A model generated the notes under the pieces. The model had not been told where the DNA came from. It worked only from the letters and a program-made list of their open reading frames with translations, and did not search any database. From contig JALCCG010000008.1 in NCBI GenBank assembly GCA_023212695.1, positions 124,001 to 188,000 of the forward strand: DNA of 64,000 nt, read 5' to 3'. The stretch comes from Sporisorium sorghi. Taxonomy: Eukaryota > Basidiomycota > Ustilaginomycetes > Ustilaginales > Ustilaginaceae. Numbering within the stretch: the stretch's first letter is position 1; each line of letters opens with the position of its first letter. The position numbers were made by a program, and so were the translations under genes. Positions 17,804-26,055 of this stretch are shown in pieces.

Positions 17804-19663
17804 TTATTTATGGAGTGGCAGCTGTCTGACATAGCTGTCGGACAGGTGGAGCAGCTGCAGCGCCCGTTCGAACTCTTCCTGGGAAGCCTGCGTCGACTTC
17901 TCATCTGAGCTCGGCAGCGGGTGCTTGGTTCCATCCTCAAAGCCGATTCCCGGGATGTACAGGGTGGTATTGTTGATAAACGTCCCGGAAGGAAGGTAAT
18001 ACCGTTCCGGCAGCAAGTTGTTATCGGTGTTGTTCAGCAAATCCTGACCAAAATGAAGCTGTTGGTCCAACGATACGCCGAGCAGGTTAGAAACCGTTGG
18101 CAAGAGGTCGATCTGCCCGCCGACTTGCTCTTTCACTTCCGGTTGAATGCCTTCGCCATGGATGATGAGCGGGATGTTGATCATATCGCCTGAATTATAG
18201 TCCCGGCCATAAATTTCGTGCATCAGCTCTTTATCCTTGTTATCCAGTGAGTAGATCGGCAGTCCAAGGTGATCTCCATAGACAACAACCATGCTGTTAT
18301 CCCATATCCCGTCCTTCTTCAACTGCTCAATGAATTTGCCGAGCGCGTCATCTGCATAGTTCTGGGAGCGGATATAATCGCCGACAAACGTACCATCATA
18401 CCGCTCTGGGAGCGTCATCCGGTACTTCTCTTCAGGAATGGTATAAGGATGATGTGCAGACATCGATATGACCTGAGCATAAAATGGCTTTCCTGTATCG
18501 TTCATCTTTTTCAGCTCGGCGGCTGTCTTGGAATACAGGGCATCATCCGAGGCGCCGAAGAACAGCTTATCATCCTCACCGAAAAAGGCTTTATCATAAT
18601 AACGGTTAAAACCGAGCGCTTTATACAGCTCTCCGCGGTTCCAGAACTCCACCACATTGGTATGGAAGGTGGCTGTATCGTAGCCTTCCGCTTGCAGCAA
18701 TTTCGGCAAGCTAGGGAGGACCCTGTCCGCATAATGCTGCGTTGCCGCCCCCCGCGGCGGGATGTAGAAGGAGGTATTTACAACAAACTCGGCATCGGAG
18801 GTATTACCCTGCCCGACATTCTGGAAGAAGTTCGGGAAGTACAGGCTTTCACGAGCCAGTTTGTTCATGTGGGGCGTAATTTCCTTGCCGTCAATCTTCA
18901 GATTCATCAAGAACTGCTGGTAAGATTCCATCTGGATGATGATCAGGTTCTTGCCCTGGGCTACACCGGAGAGCAGTGCTTCCTGATCCGATGCTCCGAG
19001 TCCCTTCAGTTCATTGATTTTATCCTGCGTGATGGTTTTGGCATCTGCGAGCTCGGTGTTTTCCTGTTGGAAGATCGTGTAGGCCTCGTAATTGAGAATT
19101 CCCATCTCCTGCGCCTTTACGATTTCGTTCATGCTTGCGCGGTTAGGCATAATCTGGAACAGGCACAGCATCAGGGAGAACACAAACACGATGGGAACGA
19201 ATTTGCGCTTCTCTTTTTTGGCATGCCGAATCTTCCACTTTTTCACACGGTCACTGCGCCACAGCAGCACGAACATGACGATGATATCCGTAAAGATCAA
19301 CAAATAATAAGGATCCATTAAGGAGAACACGCTGTTGCTGACTGCGGTTACCTGGTTGACTTGCTCCAGTGCGTGATACGTCACGATGACGCCGTAGTAT
19401 TTATAATACATAATAGCTGCAAAGAATATGGCGGTCAGCAGTAGGTTAACACTCATATAGGCAGCAAGTTTCCGCTTGGAGGCAAACCATTCAATCAAGC
19501 TGAACACAAGCCAGATAAAAGGAATTTCTGTAATGAGTGGTTTCCAAGGCATCACATCATCAAAAATGACCATCCAGGCTAAGTAGCTTTTGAGCAGCAT
19601 AATGACAGAGAAAAATATAAAAGGCTTCGTCATCGTTAACCGAAACCGCGAGGTGGAGAGCAC
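17804..19663 (-). CDS. lipoteichoic acid synthase family protein (LtaS/YfnI type)
   Basis: LTA synthases polymerise glycerol phosphate from phosphatidylglycerol on the outer face of the membrane. The product has about 619 residues: five N-terminal helices (residues ~15-190) and a large extracellular sulfatase-fold domain. The catalytic Thr sits in GQGNTSDAEF (about residue 288), and other metal-site segments are visible: the Glu in IIIQMES, and VVYGDHLGLP. The start chosen is GTG 19663, with AAGGAAGG eight bases before it; an in-frame TTG at 19693 lies upstream of that site. It is monocistronic with its own terminator. Whether it is the main LTA synthase or a primase-type paralogue cannot be told. 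Confidence 0.93.
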   Translation of the reverse strand: MLSTSRFRLTMTKPFIFFSVIMLLKSYLAWMVIFDDVMPWKPLITEIPFIWLVFSLIEWFASKRKLAAYMSVNLLLTAIFFAAIMYYKYYGVIVTYHALEQVNQVTAVSNSVFSLMDPYYLLIFTDIIVMFVLLWRSDRVKKWKIRHAKKEKRKFVPIVFVFSLMLCLFQIMPNRASMNEIVKAQEMGILNYEAYTIFQQENTELADAKTITQDKINELKGLGASDQEALLSGVAQGKNLIIIQMESYQQFLMNLKIDGKEITPHMNKLARESLYFPNFFQNVGQGNTSDAEFVVNTSFYIPPRGAATQHYADRVLPSLPKLLQAEGYDTATFHTNVVEFWNRGELYKALGFNRYYDKAFFGEDDKLFFGASDDALYSKTAAELKKMNDTGKPFYAQVISMSAHHPYTIPEEKYRMTLPERYDGTFVGDYIRSQNYADDALGKFIEQLKKDGIWDNSMVVVYGDHLGLPIYSLDNKDKELMHEIYGRDYNSGDMINIPLIIHGEGIQPEVKEQVGGQIDLLPTVSNLLGVSLDQQLHFGQDLLNNTDNNLLPERYYLPSGTFINNTTLYIPGIGFEDGTKHPLPSSDEKSTQASQEEFERALQLLHLSDSYVRQLPLHK

Positions 19664-19888
19664 CTGTATCGCCTTCCTTTCAATGCCGCCCAATATTAGG
19701 TTCAGGAGCTTTCAGCGGCTATTCGTTTTTTACCATCGACAGACGTTATTCTTACGGTTAGTTTACATTAGACATGACATTAATTTAACAAAACTTATGA
19801 ACAGAACTTATTATGACCTCTTCCGCGGAGGTTGTCAAAGAGTTAAAGTAAGTTCCGGAAATGCGTATAACAACACAAAAAAGACAAC

Positions 19889-19912
19889 GAAAAAACCGGT
19901 CATCGCCGGTTT
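19889..19912 (-). terminator. terminator of the cidAB/lrgAB pair
   Basis: On the minus strand AAACCGG and CCGGTTT enclose a short loop and run into TTTTTT, about 20 bases after the stop of the gene at 19932. Confidence 0.85.
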
Positions 19913-19931
19913 AGTCAGAGTCATGCGAATA

Positions 19932-20621
19932 TTAGTGCAGAAATGCCATGATTAGTGGTGCGGTGCCGAGGGTGAAGAGGGCAGCAACAATCATCGAAAT
20001 GCTGGAGATTGTGCCGGAGAGGGAGCTGAATTCGAATGCTTTGGATGTGCCGGTTCCGTGGGCGCTGGTTCCGAACAGAACGCCTCTTGCGATATCGCCC
20101 CGAATCCGGAAAATCCGCATGACGGCCGGTCCGATCATGGAGCCCAGAATGCCGGTCATGATGACAAAGACAGCGGTCATGTTGGGCACACCCCCGATGA
20201 CCTCAGATACGTTCATGGCAATGGGCGTTGTAATGGAGCGCGGCACAAGGCTGGTGGCCAGAGAGCTGTTCAGGTGCATCCATTTTGCAAGAAACGCAGA
20301 GGATACCATCGCCAGCACCGACCCGGTCAGCACGCTGAGCATAATCTCGGCAGCATGCTTCTTAAGGGTTTGAAAGTTCTTGTAGAGCGGAACGGCAAAG
20401 GCGATCGTTGCCGGTTCCAGCAGCTTGCTTATCCACTGCGCACCCTCATTGTATGTTTCATAGGATACGCCCGTTTGTGTCAATATCACAACAAGGAGTA
20501 CCGGAGTAATCAGGAGCGGAGATAAATAGACCTTGGGAAAGCGGCGGTACAGCCTTTTGGCGCCCGCATAGATACCGATTGTTAACAGCAGCCCAACGAA
20601 TGCAGACAGCAGGATGTTCAT
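19932..20621 (-). CDS. CidB/LrgB family membrane protein
   Basis: The start is the ATG at 20621, which overlaps the upstream cidA/lrgA-like stop by four bases (ATGA); the longer frame upstream is in the wrong frame of that gene and not protein-like. The 229-residue product has six to seven hydrophobic helices and the LrgB signatures SLVPRSITTPIAMNVSEVIGG and LFGTSAHGTGTSKAFE. The family works with CidA/LrgA in holin-like control of autolysis and in uptake of small carboxylates such as pyruvate. The adjacent divergent LysR gene suggests CidR-like control. Confidence 0.92.
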   Translation of the reverse strand: MNILLSAFVGLLLTIGIYAGAKRLYRRFPKVYLSPLLITPVLLVVILTQTGVSYETYNEGAQWISKLLEPATIAFAVPLYKNFQTLKKHAAEIMLSVLTGSVLAMVSSAFLAKWMHLNSSLATSLVPRSITTPIAMNVSEVIGGVPNMTAVFVIMTGILGSMIGPAVMRIFRIRGDIARGVLFGTSAHGTGTSKAFEFSSLSGTISSISMIVAALFTLGTAPLIMAFLH

Positions 20622-20989
20622 GGCGTTCTCCGCTCCTTTCGAGTGGAGATGAAGCCGGCTGTCAGCCCCGAGCTCACCATCACGATTACGGTGCTGAACA
20701 GAACGACAACTAGAATCTGGAGCCCTTCGGCTTCCAGCATCGGGAAATATTTCATGATACCGACTGCAGCAGGGATAAAGAACAGCAGCAATTCGGCGAG
20801 CAGCCAATTGGCGCCAAGCTCAATCCACTCCAGACGCAGGATCTTGGTTTCGAGCAGAATAAACACCACGGCAATGCCGAGTATGCTTCCGGGTATCCCC
20901 AGATGCAGCCATTCGGCCAGTTTATCCATTCCGATGGAAAGAAGCATGAAACCGGCCACTTGCAGAGTTCCTTTCAATATGTTGATCAT
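20618..20989 (-). CDS. CidA/LrgA family holin-like protein
   Basis: The 123-residue protein has four hydrophobic helices and the pattern of CidA/LrgA: QVAGFMLLSIGMDKLAEWL at the start, LGIPGSILGIAVVFILL in the middle, and LLFFIPAAVGIMKYF. It is the first gene of a two-gene unit with the CidB/LrgB-like gene, a conserved pairing. The ATG at 20989 has an AGGAGG site on the minus strand (complement of GGCCTCCT at about 20995). Sequence alone does not separate the Cid from the Lrg type. Confidence 0.92.
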   Translation of the reverse strand: MINILKGTLQVAGFMLLSIGMDKLAEWLHLGIPGSILGIAVVFILLETKILRLEWIELGANWLLAELLLFFIPAAVGIMKYFPMLEAEGLQILVVVLFSTVIVMVSSGLTAGFISTRKERRTP

Positions 20990-21115
20990 GACCGGCCTCC
21001 TATGTTTTCAGTATTAATGAAATTTTACAACGATAATTTTCATAGGTAAAATGCATATATCGAATGATAACTATTCCATTTATCTATACATAGAAGAGTC
21101 AGGAGGGTGGATCGG

Positions 21116-22006
21116 ATGGACATACGGCATCTGGAGTATTTTCTTGAGGTCGCCAGGAATCAGAGCTTCACCAAGGCGGCGGAGAAGCTTTATATTACGC
21201 AGCCGACAATCAGCAAGACCATTCGCAACATGGAGGATGAATGGGGCGTCACCTTGTTCTACCGGCAGGGAAAGCGAATCGAGCTGACGGATGCGGGCCA
21301 TATCATGTACCAGCAGGCACAGCAGATGGTGGATTCCTTCCAGCGCGTATCCGCCGAGCTGGAGGATCTGATGAACCTGAAGCGCGGACATCTCCGAATT
21401 GGTCTTCCGCCTATGGTGGGCTCAAGCTTTTTCCCTGAGGTGATCGGGCAGTTCCACCAGGAATACCCAAATATTACCATTCAGCTTATTGAGGATGGCG
21501 CCAAGAAGGTGGAGGCCGATGTGGAGAGCGGCCAGACGGACATCGGGGTTGCCGTGCTGCCGGTTAATGAAGACGTGTTTCACTATTATTCCTTTGTGAA
21601 AGAGAAGTTGAATCTGCTTGTACATCCGTCCCATCGGCTTGCAGGCAGAGATCATGTGAACCTGAATGAGCTTGCGGAGGAAGCGTTTGTGTTGTTCCGC
21701 GAGGATTTCACGCTCCATGACCGAATCATCCGGGAATGCATAAGCGCAGGCTTCGAGCCCAGAGTGGTCTACGAAAGCTCGCAGTGGGACCTCATCAGCG
21801 GCATGGTGGCTGCGAATCTGGGGATAGCCCTGCTACCGGAAACGATTTGCAAAGAAATCGATTCTTCGCGCGTTACCATTCTGCCGCTGGATAATCCGGT
21901 GATTCCTTGGCAGCTTGGCATGATCTGGAGGAAGGACCGGTATCTGTCCTTTGCTGTCAGGGAATGGATCAGCTTTACACGCGGGCTGCTGGGAGAACGG
22001 GGATAA
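21116..22006 (+). CDS. LysR family transcriptional regulator, CidR-like
   Basis: The protein (296 residues) has an N-terminal winged helix-turn-helix (MDIRHLEYFLEVARNQSFTKAAEKLYITQPTISKTIRNMEDEWG) and a periplasmic-binding-like effector domain from about residue 90. ATG 21116 is chosen because AGGAGGG (21101-21107) has proper spacing to it, whereas GTG 21107 overlaps the site. It is transcribed divergently from the cidAB/lrgAB pair with about 125 bp between, the arrangement of cidR and cidAB in staphylococci and ywbI in Bacillus, so it probably controls that pair in response to acetate or pyruvate metabolism. The effector is inferred, not seen. Confidence 0.9.
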   Translation: MDIRHLEYFLEVARNQSFTKAAEKLYITQPTISKTIRNMEDEWGVTLFYRQGKRIELTDAGHIMYQQAQQMVDSFQRVSAELEDLMNLKRGHLRIGLPPMVGSSFFPEVIGQFHQEYPNITIQLIEDGAKKVEADVESGQTDIGVAVLPVNEDVFHYYSFVKEKLNLLVHPSHRLAGRDHVNLNELAEEAFVLFREDFTLHDRIIRECISAGFEPRVVYESSQWDLISGMVAANLGIALLPETICKEIDSSRVTILPLDNPVIPWQLGMIWRKDRYLSFAVREWISFTRGLLGERG

Positions 22007-22112
22007 GTTTGTTTTGAATTGAGCTGCATTTCATACATTTTCACTCCTTGGACATAATATCCATAGTAAGAGAACCAATTACAAGCTATCTATCCAAGGA
22101 GGAATGACATTC

Positions 22113-23735
22113 GTGAGTGGCCAAGAACATGAGGGGAATAATGGGATTAACCAGGAGCGCACAGGTTTTGCACAAAACCGGGGTGAGACGGAGCGGGAGG
22201 ATACACTGACTAATCGTCAGGGGCATCCGATATCAGACAATCAGAATGTGAGAACGGTTGGGAACCGGGGTCCGATGACACTGGAGAATTATCATTTTCT
22301 CGAGAAGATTACGCATTTTGACCGGGAACGCATTCCGGAACGCGTTGTGCATGCCAGGGGAGCAGGGGCCCACGGCTACTTTGAAACGTATGGAAAAGTG
22401 GGCGATGAGCCCGTCTCAAAGTATACGCGGGCGAAGCTGTTTCAGGTTGAAGGCAAGCGAACTCCGGTATTTGTGCGGTTCTCGACTGTAGTCCACGGCT
22501 CCGGCTCGCCTGAAACGCTACGTGACCCACGCGGATTTGCCGTCAAGTTCTACACGGAGGAAGGCAACTGGGATTTGGTGGGCAACAACCTGAAAATATT
22601 TTTCATCCGTGATCCGCTCAAATTCCCGGATATGGTGCATGCGTTCAAGCCTGATCCGGTATCCAACGTCCCGGGGCCAGTCGGCATGTTCGACTTCGTA
22701 TCCCGTTCTCCGGAAGCGACGCATATGATCACGTTTCTGTGGTCCCCTTGGGGTATCCCGGCGAATTACCGCCAAATGCAGGGCTCTGGTGTGAATACAT
22801 ACAAATGGGTCAATGCAGATGGAGTCGGTGTGCTGGTGAAGTATCACTGGGAGCCGCTCAAGCAGGGGATCAAAAACCTGACGCAGGAAGAAGCAAACAA
22901 GATCCAGGGCATGAATGACAGCCACGCCACCCAGGATCTGTATGAGGCGATTGAGCGCGGAGAATATCCGGAGTGGGAACTGTGCGTTCAGATTATGAGC
23001 GACGGCGATCATCCGGAGCTGGAATTTGATCCGCTTGATCCGACCAAGCTGTGGCCGGAAGATCAGTTCCCGTTCTTAAAGGTTGGTAAAATGGTGCTGA
23101 ACCGCAATCCGGAGAACTACTATAACGAGGTGGAGCAAGCGGCCTTCGGAACCGGCGTGCTTGTGGACGGACTCGACTTCTCGGACGACAAGCTGCTGCA
23201 GGGCCGTACCTTCTCTTACTCGGATACCCAGCGGCATCGCGTAGGCACGAACTATCTGCAGCTGCCAATCAACGCACCGAAGAAGCGGGTAGCGACCAAT
23301 CAGCGCGGCGGACAAATGTCTTATTTTGTGGATAAGGCGCCAGGGCAGAGCCCACATGTGGATTATGAGCCTTCCATGACGGACGGCTTGGTGGAAGCCT
23401 CGCAGACAGCGAAGCCGCATCAGCCTCACTACGATGCGAATCTCGTGCGCCAGAAGCTTGACCGCACGCTGGACTTTAAGCAGGCTGGCGATACGTACCG
23501 AGCATTCGAGGACTGGGAGCGCAATGAACTGATCAACAATCTGGTGGGTGCGCTAAGTCAATGCGATGTTCGCATTCAAGAGAAAATGGTGGAGCATTTC
23601 ACGTACGCGGATGAGGATTACGGACGCCGCGTTAGGGAAGGCCTGGAGCAGGCGAAGAAGGGCTCGGATGGAGATTCACGTGAACAAGCGGTAGAGGATG
23701 CCAGCCGCATGGGGCACGAGGCCGATCCTTATTAA
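22113..23735 (+). CDS. catalase, long type (KatX/KatE-like)
   Basis: A monofunctional haem catalase that dismutates hydrogen peroxide. With the GTG start at 22113 the protein has 540 residues; the ATG at 22104 lies only one base after the AAGGAGG site and is less likely. Active-site His80 is in [13 protein letters not shown], and the proximal haem Tyr369 is in [11 protein letters not shown]. It is about 55 residues longer than the catalase at 48.4 kb, with an N-terminal polar extension ([17 protein letters not shown]) and a C-terminal extension rich in charged residues. In Bacillus the long paralogue KatX protects germinating spores; a spore role here is only inferred. A terminator follows. 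Confidence 0.93.
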   Translation: MSGQEHEGNNGINQERTGFAQNRGETEREDTLTNRQGHPISDNQNVRTVGNRGPMTLENYHFLEKITHFDRERIPERVVHARGAGAHGYFETYGKVGDEPVSKYTRAKLFQVEGKRTPVFVRFSTVVHGSGSPETLRDPRGFAVKFYTEEGNWDLVGNNLKIFFIRDPLKFPDMVHAFKPDPVSNVPGPVGMFDFVSRSPEATHMITFLWSPWGIPANYRQMQGSGVNTYKWVNADGVGVLVKYHWEPLKQGIKNLTQEEANKIQGMNDSHATQDLYEAIERGEYPEWELCVQIMSDGDHPELEFDPLDPTKLWPEDQFPFLKVGKMVLNRNPENYYNEVEQAAFGTGVLVDGLDFSDDKLLQGRTFSYSDTQRHRVGTNYLQLPINAPKKRVATNQRGGQMSYFVDKAPGQSPHVDYEPSMTDGLVEASQTAKPHQPHYDANLVRQKLDRTLDFKQAGDTYRAFEDWERNELINNLVGALSQCDVRIQEKMVEHFTYADEDYGRRVREGLEQAKKGSDGDSREQAVEDASRMGHEADPY

Positions 23736-23787
23736 TTGTATCGCTTGTGCTTGTACACAGCGTCACTTTGATAACGAGAGAATAGAG

Positions 23788-23828
23788 AAGCCGCCTGCAA
23801 CAAAGTTAGCCGCAGGCGGCTTTTTTTT
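23788..23828 (+). terminator. terminator after the long catalase
   Basis: AAGCCGCCTGC (23788-23798) pairs with GCAGGCGGCTT (23812-23822), followed by eight T residues. Confidence 0.92.
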
Positions 23829-23925
23829 CGGTTGTAAAATATTTGCGGGATGTTAAGATGTTGCAAGGAATCACAGCGATCCTTATAGAATCAACATAGA
23901 ACCATGGGAAGAGGAGGCTTGCGTT

Positions 23926-24969
23926 ATGGCAATACAAGCGGGGATCATCGGATACGGCCTGTCCGGATCGGTGTTTCATGCACCGATCCTGAGAAGCGTG
24001 CCGGATTATAAGGTACACACGGTTGTGTCATCGGATCCGGACAAGGTTCACAAGGATTTGCCGGATACGGCTGTTGTCGACAGTGTGGATGAACTCTTGT
24101 CGGTTTCGGAGATTGACGTTGTCATCATTACGAGTCCTAATACAACACATTATGAATATTCCCGGTTAGCCCTTGAGGCTGGCAAGCATGTGGTTGTAGA
24201 GAAACCGTTCACTGTAACCGCTGCCGAAGCGGACGAGCTGATTGAGCTTGCCAAGCAGAAGGGCGTCCTGCTTACGGTATACCATAACCGCCGCTGGGAC
24301 AATGACTTTCTGACCGTCCGCAACCTGCTGGAAACGGGAGCGCTCGGCAAGCTTTCCATTTATCAATCACAGTTCAGCCGCTACCGTCCTGAGGTGCAAT
24401 CCGAGCGGTGGAGAGAGCAGGCAGCTCCCGGTTCAGGCATATTATACGATCTGGGCTCGCACCTGATTGATCAGGCTCTGTTCCTGTTTGGTCTGCCGGA
24501 GACGTTATGGGCAGATTTAAGAATAGAGCGCAAAGGTTCCAAAGCGCATGATTATTTTCATCTGGTGCTGGGTTACGCAACGTTCCGCGTCATTCTGCAC
24601 TCCGGCTCACTGGTGCGGCAAGCCGGCCCGAAATTCGAGCTGCATGGCGATAAGGGAAGTTTCCTGAAATATGGGACGGACCCTCAAGAAGCACAGTTGA
24701 AGCAGGGCATGCGCCCAGGGGATGCAGGCTGGGGGGAAGACTCGCCGGATCAATACGGAGAGCTCGCTACCGAATTGAGCGGGCTGGCAGTCCAAGGTGA
24801 GATTGAAACGCTGCCAGGACGTTATCAGGCATTCTACCAGGGACTTGCTGAAGCCGTTCTTAAAGGGGGGGCTTTACCCGTCCAAGCGGAGGAAGCCCGC
24901 AACGTTATCCGGATGATCGAGTATGCGCTGCAAAGTCATCAGGAGGGACGTACCATCCAAATCACGTAG
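23926..24969 (+). CDS. iolW: Gfo/Idh/MocA oxidoreductase, NADP-dependent scyllo-inositol dehydrogenase-like
   Basis: The 347-residue protein matches the Bacillus YvaA/IolW enzyme closely in several segments: the dinucleotide-binding start IIGYGLSGSVFHAPIL, the catalytic EKPFTVTAAEADEL region (Lys in EKP), YHNRRWDNDFLTV, and LYDLGSHLIDQALFLFG. IolW reduces scyllo-inosose to scyllo-inositol with NADPH. The ATG at 23926 follows an AGAGGAGG site. No other inositol genes are adjacent, so the physiological substrate remains inferred from similarity. It is a single-gene unit. Confidence 0.85.
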   Translation: MAIQAGIIGYGLSGSVFHAPILRSVPDYKVHTVVSSDPDKVHKDLPDTAVVDSVDELLSVSEIDVVIITSPNTTHYEYSRLALEAGKHVVVEKPFTVTAAEADELIELAKQKGVLLTVYHNRRWDNDFLTVRNLLETGALGKLSIYQSQFSRYRPEVQSERWREQAAPGSGILYDLGSHLIDQALFLFGLPETLWADLRIERKGSKAHDYFHLVLGYATFRVILHSGSLVRQAGPKFELHGDKGSFLKYGTDPQEAQLKQGMRPGDAGWGEDSPDQYGELATELSGLAVQGEIETLPGRYQAFYQGLAEAVLKGGALPVQAEEARNVIRMIEYALQSHQEGRTIQIT

Positions 24970-25111
24970 CACGGGATCTCTCTTGTGTCAGGTTAACGTT
25001 GGTTTACACATAGTTTGCTCCGATTTGTGGGATATTAGGTGATGCAACCCTTGGCACGTCTTTCATAGGGGCGATTGATCCATATCACTACAAAGAAGGA
25101 GAGAGGCGGAT

Positions 25112-25906
25112 ATGAAGAAACGTGGAGTCCTTCGGTCGGCGCTTGTGCTTCTGATGAGTTTGGCGATAGTGCTGACCATCTCTGGAGCAGCCTTGGCGGC
25201 CGGAAGCGGTCCGTTTCACTTTGGATTTAAGAAAAGCGTCAATGGCCAGCTGCCCTCGATCAATGAGGAAGGCTTTAAGGAGCTTCTGCAAAAATACGAT
25301 GCCATCTTCATGGGCGATGCCGAGCAGAAGGAGCTTTATCTCACGTTTGATAACGGCTATGAGAATGGTTATACCTCCCGTATCCTGGATACGCTCAAAG
25401 AGAAGAAGGTGCCCGCCACCTTCTTCGTGACCGGACATTACGTGAAGACACAGGGGGATCTGCTGAAGCGGATGACGGCGGAAGGCCATATTATCGGCAA
25501 CCATTCCTGGAATCACCCCGATGTTACCACGATTTCGGCAGAGAAGCTGACCGAGGAGCTGGAGCGGGTGAAGAAGGAGGTCATGAGCATAACCGGCCAG
25601 CCGGACATGAAATATTTGCGTACACCGCGCGGCATATTCGACGAGAAGTCCCTGGCAACCAGCAAACAATTGGGATATACCAATGTCTTCTGGTCGCTGG
25701 CGTATATGGACTGGGACGTGAAGTCACAGCGCGGCGCGCAGTATGCTTACGACAAGGTGACCGCACAGCTGCACCCGGGTGCAGTCATCCTGCTTCATTC
25801 GATCTCCAAGGACAATACAGAGGCGCTGGGGCGAATCATTGATGAAGCGAAGAACCGGGGCTACGAGTTTAAGAGTTTGGATCAGATGCAGAAAAAAGCT
25901 CCATAA
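25112..25906 (+). CDS. pdaA: polysaccharide deacetylase, delta-lactam-biosynthetic (PdaA-like)
   Basis: PdaA removes the acetyl group of muramic acid on the way to muramic delta-lactam, a mark of spore cortex peptidoglycan. The 264-residue protein has a signal peptide (to about GAALAAG), then the deacetylase fold: the variant motif 1 TFDNGYENGYT (Asn where the general family has a second Asp, as is usual for PdaA), motif 2 HSWNHPD, RTPRG, and a late LLHSIS. AAGGAGAGAGG precedes the ATG. A long hairpin terminator follows. The variant motif and the length support PdaA rather than a general chitin or peptidoglycan deacetylase. Confidence 0.9.
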   Translation: MKKRGVLRSALVLLMSLAIVLTISGAALAAGSGPFHFGFKKSVNGQLPSINEEGFKELLQKYDAIFMGDAEQKELYLTFDNGYENGYTSRILDTLKEKKVPATFFVTGHYVKTQGDLLKRMTAEGHIIGNHSWNHPDVTTISAEKLTEELERVKKEVMSITGQPDMKYLRTPRGIFDEKSLATSKQLGYTNVFWSLAYMDWDVKSQRGAQYAYDKVTAQLHPGAVILLHSISKDNTEALGRIIDEAKNRGYEFKSLDQMQKKAP

Positions 25907-25921
25907 GTGACCGTTTCGTAT

Positions 25922-25967
25922 AGCGTGCAGATGGTATCCGCGAGGATAACCGTCCGCACGCTTTTTT
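25922..25967 (+). terminator. terminator after pdaA
   Basis: AGCGTGC (25922-25928) pairs with GCACGCT (25956-25962); an inner stem GGTATCC/GGATAACC strengthens it; T tract follows. Confidence 0.85.
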
Positions 25968-26055
25968 CTGTATCGATCCGCGCGGATGCTTCGCATTCAG
26001 GAACGAATGTTTGGTATAATACGCTTCATAAGAACATGAACGATAGGAGACCATC

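Noticed and set aside
18269..19321. 350-codon plus-strand frame
   Set aside because: It is the antisense of the LTA synthase gene, whose catalytic motif and length are convincing; the antisense product is His- and Gln-rich without recognisable domains.
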